From NCBI GenBank assembly GCA_036504895.1, contig DASXUJ010000075.1, forward strand, positions 1 through 64,000: a stretch of DNA of 64,000 bases. The letters are read 5' to 3'. Positions 24,601 through 33,508 of the stretch are shown piece by piece (within the stretch, counting starts at the first letter, position 1; every line of letters starts with the position of its first letter). This DNA is from Syntrophorhabdaceae bacterium (GTDB lineage Bacteria; Desulfobacterota; Syntrophorhabdia; Syntrophorhabdales; Syntrophorhabdaceae). A program made the translations under genes and the position numbers. Under the pieces are notes generated by a model. It saw only the letters and a program-made list of their open reading frames with translations. It did no database searches and was not told the DNA's origin.

Positions 24601-26060
24601 GGCCTGAGCAAGGGGAAGAGGATGACCTCCCGTATGGACTGGCTGTCGGTCAGCAGCATGGTGAGCCTGTCGATGCCGATGCCCTCCCCTGATGTAGGCG
24701 GAAGACCGTATTCAAGAGCCGTGATGTAATCCTCGTCCATCATCGCCCCTTCTTCCTTCTTCTCGATCTGTTCGAGGAACCGGGCCTTCTGGTCCTCCGG
24801 GTCGTTAAGCTCGTTGAAACCGTTGGCGATCTCCATGCCCGATATGTAGAGCTCGAACCTCTCCGTGATCTCCGGCCTCTCCTTGCTCCTCTTCGCGAGG
24901 GGAGAAACCTCAACGGGATAATGGGTGATGAAAGTGGGCTCCATAAGCTGTTTCTCGCAAAGCTCCTCAAAAATCTTCGTAATCAGCTTGCCCCTCGTGT
25001 CTTTGTCCGCGTCCTCGATCTCGAGACCTTTTGCAAAGGAGACGAGGCTCTCGATGGACTGCTCTTTTTCGAGGTCGAATCCTCCGAACTCCTTGAGCGC
25101 CTGCTCCATGGTCATCTTTCGCCAGGGAGGGGTGAAATCGATCTCCCGGCCGCTGAAGGCGATCTTATAGACGCCGTAGAGCTCATGGACGAGAGACGAG
25201 ATCATATCTTCCGTCAGGGCCATATTGTCTTCATACGTGGCATAGGCCTGGTAAAACTCCACCATGGTGAATTCGGGGTTGTGGCGGACGGAGATCCCTT
25301 CGTTACGGAAATTCCTGTTAAGCTCGAATACCCGTTCCAGACCTCCCACCACGAGCCGCTTGAGATAAAGCTCCGGGGCGATCCTGAGGTAGAGGTCCAT
25401 GTTCATCGCATTGTGGTGCGTCACGAAGGGCTTCGCCACCGCGCCCCCCAGGATGGTATGCATCATGGGCGTCTCCACCTCTATAAAGTCTCTCTTGACG
25501 AAGTAATTCCTTATAAACTGGATAATTTTGGCGCGTTTTATGAATACGTCCTTTACGTCCTGATTTACGATAAGGTCGAGGTATCGTTTTCTGTAGCGTT
25601 CTTCCACGTCCTTTAGGCCATGCCACTTCTCGGGCAGGGGTCTCAGCGACTTGGTGAGGAGCCTCGCCTCTTCGGCAAGGATGGTGAGCTCTCCTGTTTT
25701 GGTCTTGAAGGGTTTGCCCTTCACGCCGATGATATCGGAGATATCGAATTTCTTGAATATATCGAATTCCGGCTCTTTCAGAATATCTTTCCTCACATAG
25801 ACCTGGATACGGCCCTTACGGTCCTGAATGTGGAGAAAAGCGCTCTTGCCGAAATCCCTGAAGGCCATGATCCTTCCGGCAACCGCCACTTTCTCTTCCG
25901 TTTTATCGAGATCTTCGTGGGAATAATCCTTGAAGCGTTCTTCAACCTCGATGGTAGTGCTGTAGGGACCTCTGTCCTGGGGGTAGGTCTCTATACCCGC
26001 CTCCCTCAATTGTTTTTCCTTCTCTTTTCGTACGGCTACCAGCTCGTTGATGGGTTCCAT
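24597..26060 (-). CDS. lysS: lysyl-tRNA synthetase, class II
   Basis: A 487-residue class II synthetase of normal length. The N-terminal OB-fold anticodon domain (about 55-160) includes VAGRIMAFRDFGKSAFLHIQ. Motif 2 is seen in FELNRNFRNEGISVRHNPEF near residue 250, and motif 3 in GLPPTSGEGIGIDRLTMLL near 455. It charges tRNA-Lys in the cytoplasm. It is the first gene of the lysS-lolC/E-lolD operon and lies 12 bases downstream of rimO, so a still longer transcript is likely. Confidence 0.97.
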   Translation of the reverse strand: MEPINELVAVRKEKEKQLREAGIETYPQDRGPYSTTIEVEERFKDYSHEDLDKTEEKVAVAGRIMAFRDFGKSAFLHIQDRKGRIQVYVRKDILKEPEFDIFKKFDISDIIGVKGKPFKTKTGELTILAEEARLLTKSLRPLPEKWHGLKDVEERYRKRYLDLIVNQDVKDVFIKRAKIIQFIRNYFVKRDFIEVETPMMHTILGGAVAKPFVTHHNAMNMDLYLRIAPELYLKRLVVGGLERVFELNRNFRNEGISVRHNPEFTMVEFYQAYATYEDNMALTEDMISSLVHELYGVYKIAFSGREIDFTPPWRKMTMEQALKEFGGFDLEKEQSIESLVSFAKGLEIEDADKDTRGKLITKIFEELCEKQLMEPTFITHYPVEVSPLAKRSKERPEITERFELYISGMEIANGFNELNDPEDQKARFLEQIEKKEEGAMMDEDYITALEYGLPPTSGEGIGIDRLTMLLTDSQSIREVILFPLLRP

Positions 26061-26072
26061 GCTCTCCTCCTC

Positions 26073-27341
26073 CTATAGCTCCACTATAACATCATAGTCC
26101 ATGGTTTTCACTACTTTCCCTTCCCTGATCTGGCCCGCCGAAGCATCGCCTTTTATAAATGCGAGCCCGTCGATGTCGGGCGCCTGGGCGAGAAGCCTGC
26201 CCACCATGTGGTCTTCCTCCTGCCCCTCGACGATCACCGTCACGGTCTTTCCCATGAGACGCCCGAGTCGGCGTTTCGAAATTCCCTGCTGGACCTCCAT
26301 CACCTTTTCGTAACGCGCCTTCTTCACGGCCTTCTTCACCTGATTCTTCATTTTATAGGCAGGAGTGCCCTCTTCCTTCGAATACATGAAGGCGCCCAGC
26401 ATGTCGAATTCCCATTTTTGGATAAATGACACAAGGTGATCGAAGTCCTCGTCCGTCTCTCCGGGAAAACCGAGAATAAGGGTGGTCCGAAGCGTCATAT
26501 CAGGGCTCTTTGCCCTGATCTCTTCGAGGAGCCTCTCGAGGTCGGCCCTGGTATAGCCCCTGTTCATAGCGCGGAGGATAGAGTCCTCCGTATGCTGGAT
26601 GGGCATATCCATGTAGGGGATTATCCTGGGATTATTCGCCATGAGGTCGATAAGCTCTCCATCGATGCCCCGGGGATGCATATATAACAGGCGCAGGTAA
26701 TAGTCGCCCTCTATTTCGAGGAGCATCTTGAGAAGGGACTTAAGGGGGCCGCCCGTATACCGGCCATAGGAGGTAATATCCTGTCCCACGATATTGATCT
26801 CTTTGAAGCCTTCCGAAAGGAGCCAGAGAAACTCCTCCCGCACCTTTTCCGGTTCCCTGCTTACGAGAGGACCGCGTATATCGGGGACCGTGCAGTAGGT
26901 ACACCTGTTGTCGCACCCTTCCTGAATTTTCAAATATGCCGAAGGGCCGCTCGTGAGCACCTTTCGGGGAAAGGTCTCGGAAAAGTCTCCTTCCCTGAGT
27001 ATGAACCCGCTGGAACCGATGTGAGAGCCGATCTCACTATAGGAATTCCGGCCCACGAAAAGGTCTACCTCGGGCAAAAGCTCTTTGAGACTCTCTTTGT
27101 AACGCTCTATCAGGCATCCGGTCACGATGACCCGCCGTCCTGTCTCTTCCTTTGCCTGGGCTTCCGTGAGAATGGTCTCTATCGATTCCTTTGCCGCGTC
27201 GCCGATGAAAGCGCACGTATTTATTACCACCGTGTCGCACTCTTCGGAGAGGGTGTGGCCCCCTTCCTCCAGTTGCTTCACGATATATTCGGATTCCACA
27301 AGGTTTTTGGGGCACCCGAGGCTTATGATCTTAAATTTCAA
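26073..27341 (-). CDS. rimO: ribosomal protein S12 methylthiotransferase
   Basis: A 422-residue radical-SAM enzyme. The N-terminal MTTase domain has cluster cysteines 10, 43 and 76 (SLGCPKNLVESE, NTCAFIGDA, TGCLIERY). The radical-SAM CxxxCxxC is at 143-150 (CDNRCTYC). A TRAM domain ends the protein. The SPL-type SLGCPKNLVESE start and the DMPIQH motif favour RimO over MiaB. It methylthiolates an aspartate of ribosomal protein S12. The start is TTG with GAGGAG upstream, inside the last codons of the DUF2400 gene. Confidence 0.93.
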   Translation of the reverse strand: MKFKIISLGCPKNLVESEYIVKQLEEGGHTLSEECDTVVINTCAFIGDAAKESIETILTEAQAKEETGRRVIVTGCLIERYKESLKELLPEVDLFVGRNSYSEIGSHIGSSGFILREGDFSETFPRKVLTSGPSAYLKIQEGCDNRCTYCTVPDIRGPLVSREPEKVREEFLWLLSEGFKEINIVGQDITSYGRYTGGPLKSLLKMLLEIEGDYYLRLLYMHPRGIDGELIDLMANNPRIIPYMDMPIQHTEDSILRAMNRGYTRADLERLLEEIRAKSPDMTLRTTLILGFPGETDEDFDHLVSFIQKWEFDMLGAFMYSKEEGTPAYKMKNQVKKAVKKARYEKVMEVQQGISKRRLGRLMGKTVTVIVEGQEEDHMVGRLLAQAPDIDGLAFIKGDASAGQIREGKVVKTMDYDVIVEL

Positions 27342-28128
27342 TAAATTCTCCTCTTTTCATCAGCACGCACCTTGTCGCGCATGCTTCTTTTCTTCTGCCC
27401 GTGCAGGACGCGCCGATACCCACTCTATGGCACAGGAGGAAATCGTATTTTAAAGGGTCCTCCGGAGATATCTTCCGAAGGGCCCCCGTGATATCCTGTG
27501 CCGCATGCCAGGAAGGGCTCTTCCGGTCCGTCCACCCAAGGCACCGGCCTATTTTAAAAAGGTGGGTATCGAGGGGGATCACCAGGTCCTTCTTATCCAT
27601 AAAAGTCCAGAGACCCTGATCGATCTCATCCTTCCTCACCATCCACCTGAGATAAAGGTTCCATCTCTTGAGCGGGTTCGCAGGGAGGCCCTTCGGGAAG
27701 AAGAAGAGCAGGTCCCTGTCATCGCCGACTATTTCCTGCCTGAGCCTCCATATGGCTTCCCTCGTATCTCCTTCGTAACGGGCACGAAAGAACCCTTCCA
27801 CGCTCCCGTAGCCGATCAGGATTCGCCTGAGCGCCGCAAAAAGGCGCCTTATCTCATCGCCTTTTTGAAACCTGTAATAGAGGCCGTCAAGGAGCGACCA
27901 ATCTCCCGCGCGCACGAATTCGGCGGGGCCGGCGCCCATGCGCGTAAAAAGGTCCCCGAGGAACCTCTTCATCACCTCGATGCGGCCGTAAGCGAACTGG
28001 GACGCGAAAAAACCTGCGACCTCTTTGTCCCGGGCTTCCCCGTAGGCATGGACAAATTCAACCGGATCGCCGCTGATGAGGAGAGGCAGACCCGCCTTCT
28101 CTCTTTTATATATCTCTTCGAGTTTAAT
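27331..28128 (-). CDS. DUF2400 (TIGR02757-type) protein, start codon unusual
   Basis: The family core is clear: DPLKYDFLLCHRVGIGASC near the C-terminus and PLDTHLFKIGRCLGW. The conserved N-terminus is also encoded upstream of the first usual start: residues KLEEIYKREKAGLPLL and DPVEFVHAYGEARDKEVAGF read through from an ATT at 28128. The first GTG/ATG (27975) would delete about 50 conserved residues. In-frame ATG, GTG or TTG codons are absent between the upstream TAA and 27975, so an ATT or CTG start is likely. The end overlaps rimO. Cytoplasmic; function unknown. Confidence 0.7.
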   Translation of the reverse strand: MKLEEIYKREKAGLPLLISGDPVEFVHAYGEARDKEVAGFFASQFAYGRIEVMKRFLGDLFTRMGAGPAEFVRAGDWSLLDGLYYRFQKGDEIRRLFAALRRILIGYGSVEGFFRARYEGDTREAIWRLRQEIVGDDRDLLFFFPKGLPANPLKRWNLYLRWMVRKDEIDQGLWTFMDKKDLVIPLDTHLFKIGRCLGWTDRKSPSWHAAQDITGALRKISPEDPLKYDFLLCHRVGIGASCTGRRKEACATRCVLMKRGEFIEI

Positions 28129-28171
28129 ACTTAAATTCCCGGGCGAAGCGAAAACAGGAACCCACCGCTTC

Positions 28172-28723
28172 TCAGGCGTCCTTTATTGCGCGAATGACCC
28201 GCTCTTTCCAGGCGTTCACCTGTGCTTCAAACATCCGCCCCGTCTCTTGCCTCGCATGGGTCCACTCTTCCCACGTCTCCACGTTCGGCTCTATTCCGTC
28301 GCCGGAGACACCCATCTCCGCCAGGCGGTCCATTACCTTCACCCGGACGTCCTGTTCCTTCTTCGCCATCTCCAGGGTAAAACGGTCCCTGATCTCACCC
28401 AACTCCTCCATCAGCGAGCCCGGCAGGCGCCCTGCCGCACGGTCAATCAGGGAGATAAGGCGGTCAATTTCTTTTGTGATGTCCAATTCTTCAAGAAGCA
28501 GACCGAAGAGGAGACCTCTCTTGAGACCGGATTCGGCATCAATTTCATCTACCTCTTTCAGTGCCCTTTCTTCATCGGTCATGCCTTCCAGATACCGTCG
28601 AAGAGTGGCCCTTAACCGGTTTTCGATCTCTTTTTTCCGTGACTCTTTCTTTTCCTCCTCGTCCATGACGAGGTTTCTCGTCCTCTCCATCGCGAGCTCA
28701 ATAGCACTCTTTATCTCAGCCAT
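28172..28723 (-). CDS. charged helical hypothetical protein
   Basis: A 183-residue soluble protein, predicted almost wholly alpha-helical with coiled-coil character: AIELAMERTRNLVMDEEEKK, a central LLLEELDITKEIDRLISLID and a C-terminal WEEWTHARQETGRMF. No catalytic motif is seen. It sits between the cupin gene (nine bases upstream) and the DUF2400 gene (about 45 bases downstream), so it is probably part of the same minus-strand transcript. A structural or adaptor role is a guess. Confidence 0.7.
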   Translation of the reverse strand: MAEIKSAIELAMERTRNLVMDEEEKKESRKKEIENRLRATLRRYLEGMTDEERALKEVDEIDAESGLKRGLLFGLLLEELDITKEIDRLISLIDRAAGRLPGSLMEELGEIRDRFTLEMAKKEQDVRVKVMDRLAEMGVSGDGIEPNVETWEEWTHARQETGRMFEAQVNAWKERVIRAIKDA

Positions 28724-28731
28724 AGATTTTT

Positions 28732-29133
28732 TTATGACCTCTCTTCGAATTCCACCTTAAAGGTATCATCCTTATCATATTTTTGCGGGCTATATTCTAC
28801 AACAAGGGCATCTTCCAATCCATAGAAGATGTGGGCGCACCGGGGTCGGATATGTATCTTATCCCCTTTCGTCACCGTATATTCTGCCCTTTCTTCCGTG
28901 TCCATATCGATACAGACGCCGCGCATCCGGCCCGTTATTACATAAAAAGTCTCTTCCTTTTCCTGGTGGTAGTGGCTTCCCCTCCAAAAACCGGGCTTCA
29001 GCTCGAATACTGCGAGATGGCGCAGCACTTCTCCATAGGAAATCTGGGCAAACTCGCCTTTTTCCTCGACCCATCGCTTCGCACCATCGATCTCCCTCGT
29101 CTCGGGAAGCTTCTCTATCCTCACCTTATTCAT
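28732..29133 (-). CDS. cupin-domain protein
   Basis: A 133-residue single-cupin protein. Cupin motif 1 is GSHYHQEKEETFYVITGRM near residues 56-74, with His and Glu metal ligands. Motif 2 is IRPRCAHIFYG near 96-106. Many such small cupins are sugar epimerases or isomerases, or ligand-binding regulators; here the substrate is unknown. The ATG at 29133 lacks a strong ribosome site. It precedes the helical hypothetical gene. Confidence 0.82.
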   Translation of the reverse strand: MNKVRIEKLPETREIDGAKRWVEEKGEFAQISYGEVLRHLAVFELKPGFWRGSHYHQEKEETFYVITGRMRGVCIDMDTEERAEYTVTKGDKIHIRPRCAHIFYGLEDALVVEYSPQKYDKDDTFKVEFEERS

Positions 29134-29240
29134 GGCCCGTCCGTCTCCTTGAACTTTTGCACGTATATCTTAGCAGATATGGGACACAGCCGCAACGACG
29201 GATCGGCTCTTGCCGGGAAAAACGAGTCGGAAGGAGCCGA

Positions 29241-30134
29241 TCAAAAAAGGCCGGCGATAATGGAGAGGCCGTTCACGAAGTAGAGTATACGGACGTACTT
29301 ACCGTATTGGTCGAGGAGTAGCCAATCATCGGTGGTCCTGACGATCATGAGCATCTTTCGGAATAGGGGAATGCTGAAAAGAGACAGAATTGCCGCAGGT
29401 GAAAGGAATCTCAGGAGTACCAGCGCCGCGATAGACCCGTAGATGAGTACGAAAAAGAGGATAAGACCATAGTAAGCGCCTTTCTTCCCCAGCCTCACGG
29501 CAAGGGTATATTTCCCCGCCAGTATATCCGTCTTCATATCCGGCAAGCTTTGGTAATAGAGGATGGAGGCTACCATTAGCCCCACAGGCACGGATATGGC
29601 GAGGGGTTTCCAGTCGGGCCGGCCGGCAATCACCCAATAAGTGCCCACCACCATGACCGGCCCCATATTGATCCCCACAAAGATTTCTCCCAGCCCATGA
29701 TACCCGTACCGCAAGGGCGGGGCCACGTAGAAGAGGCTGCTTAAGAATGCGAAGAGCACGAGCGGTGCGATGCCATAGAGGTCAAAGGCGATCATAAGAT
29801 AAAAGGCAGCGACAAAAGCGATAAAGTAGAGTATGACGATCGCCCTCAGGATCGCCCGGGATGATATTTTCCCCTCCTGAATGACCCTGGATCCGCCAAT
29901 AGCCTCGCCCTCGTCCGTCCCTTCTTTGTCCTCGAAATAATCGTTCGCGAGATTGGTTGCGAGGTGAACCATAAGGGCCGCAAGTATGATTACCAGAAAC
30001 CGGCCCCCGTGCCACCCCTCGCCCCTCGCGAGGATCCAGCCGATAAGGAGCGGCACCAGGGTGGCGACAAAAAAAGGAGGGCGGCTCGCCTGCACCCAGG
30101 CCCTGAGTTTCGATTGGTTTAGGGATTTTTCCAT
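29241..30134 (-). CDS. UbiA-family prenyltransferase, MenA-like
   Basis: A 297-residue membrane protein with about eight spans. The first Asp-rich motif is NLANDYFEDKEGTDEGEAI near residues 62-80; a second, less acidic conserved loop is YYQSLPDMKTDILAGKYTLA near 190. The layout fits 1,4-dihydroxy-2-naphthoate polyprenyltransferase (MenA) and related UbiA enzymes, which prenylate an aromatic ring for menaquinone in the inner membrane. No other men or futalosine genes are in the window, so the acceptor is uncertain. It overlaps the upstream permease gene by 16 bases. Confidence 0.82.
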   Translation of the reverse strand: MEKSLNQSKLRAWVQASRPPFFVATLVPLLIGWILARGEGWHGGRFLVIILAALMVHLATNLANDYFEDKEGTDEGEAIGGSRVIQEGKISSRAILRAIVILYFIAFVAAFYLMIAFDLYGIAPLVLFAFLSSLFYVAPPLRYGYHGLGEIFVGINMGPVMVVGTYWVIAGRPDWKPLAISVPVGLMVASILYYQSLPDMKTDILAGKYTLAVRLGKKGAYYGLILFFVLIYGSIAALVLLRFLSPAAILSLFSIPLFRKMLMIVRTTDDWLLLDQYGKYVRILYFVNGLSIIAGLF

Positions 30135-30865
30135 TTACAGAGCTTCCTCTCGAGGACATCGAAGGTTTCGTAGAGAATGATGCCTATCACGGAAAGGGAT
30201 ATGATTCCCACAAACATGGTGGCATAGTCGGCCCTCCCCCATGAATCGATGATGTAAAAGCCGAGCCCCTTGCTCGTCCCGATAGATTCAACGAAAAAGA
30301 GCACTGCCACCGACGTGCCGGTGACGATCCTGAGCGACGTGAAGATACCCGGAAGGCTGACGGGCCAGACCACGTGGCGGTAGAAGTCGAAACGGCTTCC
30401 CCCCAGGGATTTCAGGGAATAGACCACCTCAGTGTCGATACTCCTTGCCGCGTCGCGGGCGGTAATGAGGAGCTGAAAGAAGATGATCATGCTGATAAGG
30501 ACGATCTTGCTTGTGTCCCCCAGACCGAAAAGAACGAAAATAATCGGCATCAGTACTATTTTGGGGATCGGGTATCCCAGGTAGATCAGAGGGGCAAAGA
30601 GGCGGTCGAACCGCGGCGTGCTCCCGAGGAAAAGTCCCAGCGGCACGGCGGTTACAAAGGCAATGGTCAGGCCGGAAAAGATGCGAAAGGCGCTTGCCCC
30701 CACGTGTCCCCAGAATGTGCTTTTCCCGATCTCTTCAAATCCCTGGGAAAAAACCACGAAGGGGTCCGGGAGAAGCTCGCTCCCCAGGAGGAGGGAGAGC
30801 ACGTACCAAAGGGCATAAATAACGAGTATGGTGGCGGCATAGGCAAGGAGCAGTCGTTTCTTCAT
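30119..30865 (-). CDS. ABC transporter permease, SsuC/TauC type
   Basis: A 248-residue inner-membrane permease with six predicted spans and the cytoplasmic EAA-like loop (AARSIDTEVVYSLKSLGGSRF) that docks the ATPase. Family signs are GLTIAFVTAVPLGLFLGS and GTSVAVLFFVESIGTSKGLG. Relatives move aliphatic sulfonates, taurine, nitrate or pyrimidine precursors. It overlaps the ATPase gene by four bases and the prenyltransferase gene by 16, so all four genes form one operon. Confidence 0.9.
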   Translation of the reverse strand: MKKRLLLAYAATILVIYALWYVLSLLLGSELLPDPFVVFSQGFEEIGKSTFWGHVGASAFRIFSGLTIAFVTAVPLGLFLGSTPRFDRLFAPLIYLGYPIPKIVLMPIIFVLFGLGDTSKIVLISMIIFFQLLITARDAARSIDTEVVYSLKSLGGSRFDFYRHVVWPVSLPGIFTSLRIVTGTSVAVLFFVESIGTSKGLGFYIIDSWGRADYATMFVGIISLSVIGIILYETFDVLERKLCKWKNP

Positions 30866-31617
30866 GCAGGAAACTCGAGGACGCGCCTGAGTTCCAGGCT
30901 CCGTTCAAAAAATTCGGGCCTGCTCCGGTAATCCGGGTCTCCCGCGGCAGGGTTGTCGATTATTGCGGCAATGGACGCATTGTTGTCCAGGACCATAATC
31001 CTCCGGCCCATGAAGATCGCCTCGTCAAAACTATGGGTTACGATGATGAAACTGAACCGTCGCTCGTTGAATACCGCCAGAAGGCCGTTCTGGAGACGCT
31101 CCCGTGTAAGGGTATCTATGGCGGCGAAGGGCTCGTCGAGTAAAAGCAGGTTCGGCCTGAGAAGGATTGCCCTTGCGAGGGCGACCCGCTGACGCTGCCC
31201 CCCGGAGAGCTGGGTCGGGTAGAGGTGATCGAGGTCTTCGATGCCTAATTCCCTTTTCACGTCTCTTATCTCGCCTTCGGCAACATCGATCTTCTGAAGC
31301 TTCGCGCCGAGGGTGATATTGGCCCCCACCGTCTTCCATGGGAGAAGGCCGTAATGCTGGAGCACGAGAGCGATCTTTTTGGTCGGGCCCGTAATCACGT
31401 GTCCCTCGAGTCGAAGGGTACCCGCGCTTGGCTGCAGAAGCCCGGCGATCATGAGGAGGAGAGTGGTCTTTCCGCAGCCGGAGGGTCCTACGATAGCAAG
31501 GGAGTCCTTATGGGAAAGGCCGAAACCGATCTCCCTGAGCACCGTCTTCGGCTCAGGACCGCTAAAGAAGGTCTTTCCGAGTCCGGCTATCTCAAGAAGA
31601 TCATGGGAGGTAGCCAT
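30862..31617 (-). CDS. ABC transporter ATP-binding protein, SsuB/TauB type
   Basis: A 251-residue ATPase. Walker A is GPSGCGKTT near residues 43-51, the signature LSGGQRQRVALARAIL is near 138, Walker B is LLLLDEPFAAID, and the switch His is in IIVTHSFDEAIF. The subfamily is the nitrate/sulfonate/taurine importers. It energises the adjacent permease and works with the periplasmic protein encoded just upstream, whose end it overlaps by 17 bases. Confidence 0.92.
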   Translation of the reverse strand: MATSHDLLEIAGLGKTFFSGPEPKTVLREIGFGLSHKDSLAIVGPSGCGKTTLLLMIAGLLQPSAGTLRLEGHVITGPTKKIALVLQHYGLLPWKTVGANITLGAKLQKIDVAEGEIRDVKRELGIEDLDHLYPTQLSGGQRQRVALARAILLRPNLLLLDEPFAAIDTLTRERLQNGLLAVFNERRFSFIIVTHSFDEAIFMGRRIMVLDNNASIAAIIDNPAAGDPDYRSRPEFFERSLELRRVLEFPA

Positions 31618-32536
31618 CCGCCACCAGTTGATTATAAAGGACCTCTTTTTTGATGCTCCCCTTTTTGTGAAGCCACTGAGACACTTCCCTCACCTGCTCC
31701 CTCGGAAGGATAGACGGGCCGGGAAACCGGGGGATGGGGAAGCTCAGCTTAAGCTGGTCCGGAATCCTGCATTCCCTGTTCATAATCGAACGGGCTTCTT
31801 CAGGATTTTTATTGATATATTCCGAAGCCCTGGCCACAGCGCGCACAAAGGCCTTTATCTTTTCGGGGTTTTTATTCGTAAATCCATCATGAAATGCGAG
31901 GACCGTGGCGGAAAGCCCTCTGCCCGCGTCATCCATGATCGATTTGCCGCCCTTCATCTCCGCCAGGGTCGCAAGGGGCTCGGGCAGGACCGCGACGGAT
32001 ACCTGACCCGCAGTGAGCATCTGCAAGCGAACCGGTATATTTTTGATCTCCACCATTTTCACCTGGGAAGGAGAGATATTCCTGAGGGAGAGAAATTTGG
32101 CGGTAAGAAAATCGAGGATTGTATTGGAGCTTACCGCCACTCCACCCCCCACCACGTCATTAAGCTCTTTTCCGGAATATTTAGGCGCGAGAATAAACGC
32201 GAACATCCTCTGGCTGGTGGAGTTATAGACTACGGCCACGATCTTGATGGGTATCCTGTTCGCATTGAGGACCATGCATGTCTGGATGTCTCCGAAATAT
32301 CCTGCAATCTGTCCCGAGGTAAAGGCGACGTCTTTTTCAAGGGCCGAGTTAAATGCGACAAGCTCTACGCTTATGCCCTGCTCTTTAAAGAACCCTTTTT
32401 CCGCCGCGACAAAAACAGGGAGGCATTGGATTACGGGAAGGGTGCCGAAACGGATATCGGGGGCAGGATAAGCCCGGCCCGGAACCAGAAGAAAGAAAGA
32501 AGCGATTGCCAATAATGCCCATTTCCCTATTCTCAC
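31601..32536 (-). CDS. ABC transporter substrate-binding protein (NMT1/SsuA-like)
   Basis: A GTG at 32536 with GGAGG six bases upstream gives a 311-residue precursor with a signal peptide (VRIGKWALLAIASFFLLVPG). The frame is open farther upstream, but that part lacks protein-like composition. The mature domain shows the NMT1 pattern: GTLPVIQCLPVFVAAEKGFFKEQGI-type start, GDIQTCMVLNANRIPI and AVLPEPLATLAEM. It binds a small organic ligand in the periplasm. It is the first gene of the importer-prenyltransferase operon. The ligand is unknown. Confidence 0.88.
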   Translation of the reverse strand: MRIGKWALLAIASFFLLVPGRAYPAPDIRFGTLPVIQCLPVFVAAEKGFFKEQGISVELVAFNSALEKDVAFTSGQIAGYFGDIQTCMVLNANRIPIKIVAVVYNSTSQRMFAFILAPKYSGKELNDVVGGGVAVSSNTILDFLTAKFLSLRNISPSQVKMVEIKNIPVRLQMLTAGQVSVAVLPEPLATLAEMKGGKSIMDDAGRGLSATVLAFHDGFTNKNPEKIKAFVRAVARASEYINKNPEEARSIMNRECRIPDQLKLSFPIPRFPGPSILPREQVREVSQWLHKKGSIKKEVLYNQLVADGYLP

Positions 32537-32802
32537 ATTGTCCTCCCGGAATTGATTCTCTGAATTCCCCCATCCGGCCTTTCGGCGCAACACACCTGTA
32601 ACGGTTGCTACTTTATCATGAAAAGGTAGTGTAATCAAGGATGAAAGAGGTCTTGCCGCGCGGGGATATTTCGGTGAGGGATTCACCCATACGTAATAAT
32701 GGTCGAACCGGGACGGACCTTTTTGAATCCATGCCGCCCGCTGCAAGAGGATCAACTTTGCATTGAAATTGTGCCCTTACCTGTGTGATACTAAGGAAAC
32801 TT

Positions 32803-33426
32803 ATGGGCCTCTTACCTCTGCTCTTCAAAGATCCTCTGACCTTTGTTCTTGTGGCCATACCTCTGCTTTATTCCATCATCCTCCATGAAGTCGCCCACGG
32901 CTGGGTGGCGGATAAGATGGGGGATTCCACCGCGCGCTGGCTGGGGAGGCTGACCCTCAACCCCATCAGGCACCTCGATCCCATAGGCACGGCCATGCTT
33001 TTTATCTTCGGTTTCGGCTGGGCCAAGCCGGTGCCCGTAAACTTCAACAACCTCCGGCCCGAACGGCGGGGGCTCATTTTCGTGGCTTCGGCAGGGATCG
33101 TCACCAACATACTCCTTGCCTTCATCGCCGCCCTCCTTCTTCATTACATGGCCGCCACCGGCATGGATGCGATTTACATCCTTCTCCAATACATGTTTCA
33201 GATCAACGTCATGCTCGCTGCCTTCAACCTCATCCCCATCCCCCCTCTTGACGGCTCGAAGATTCTGATGGGTTTTGCCTCGCGTAAGTTCCAGTATACC
33301 ATGGCGCGAATAGAGCCCTATGGATTCTTCATTATCCTTGCCGCCCTGTGGCTTGGTTTCCTGAATCCCCTCATTTACTTCATCCAGCAGATCATTAAAG
33401 GGGCTATCCTCCTCTTTCTGCCCTGA
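32803..33426 (+). CDS. site-2-protease-family (M50) membrane metallopeptidase
   Basis: A 207-residue membrane protein from the ATG at 32803, which has AAGGA five bases upstream (a GTG at 32785 is less likely). The zinc motif HEVAHGW lies in the first half of the protein, and the second ligand is in NLIPIPPLDGSKIL. It has about five spans. NPIRHLDPIGT is typical of the short, PDZ-less bacterial S2P group. These proteases cut membrane or small proteins; this one's substrate is unknown. Oriented with the next two genes. Confidence 0.9.
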   Translation: MGLLPLLFKDPLTFVLVAIPLLYSIILHEVAHGWVADKMGDSTARWLGRLTLNPIRHLDPIGTAMLFIFGFGWAKPVPVNFNNLRPERRGLIFVASAGIVTNILLAFIAALLLHYMAATGMDAIYILLQYMFQINVMLAAFNLIPIPPLDGSKILMGFASRKFQYTMARIEPYGFFIILAALWLGFLNPLIYFIQQIIKGAILLFLP

Positions 33427-33508
33427 CGCCTCCGGGCCGCACAAATTACTTGATCCCGTGGCCCCACCTGTTCTATTGTATCCATTATCCCCGCGGAGTG
33501 ACGTAAAA

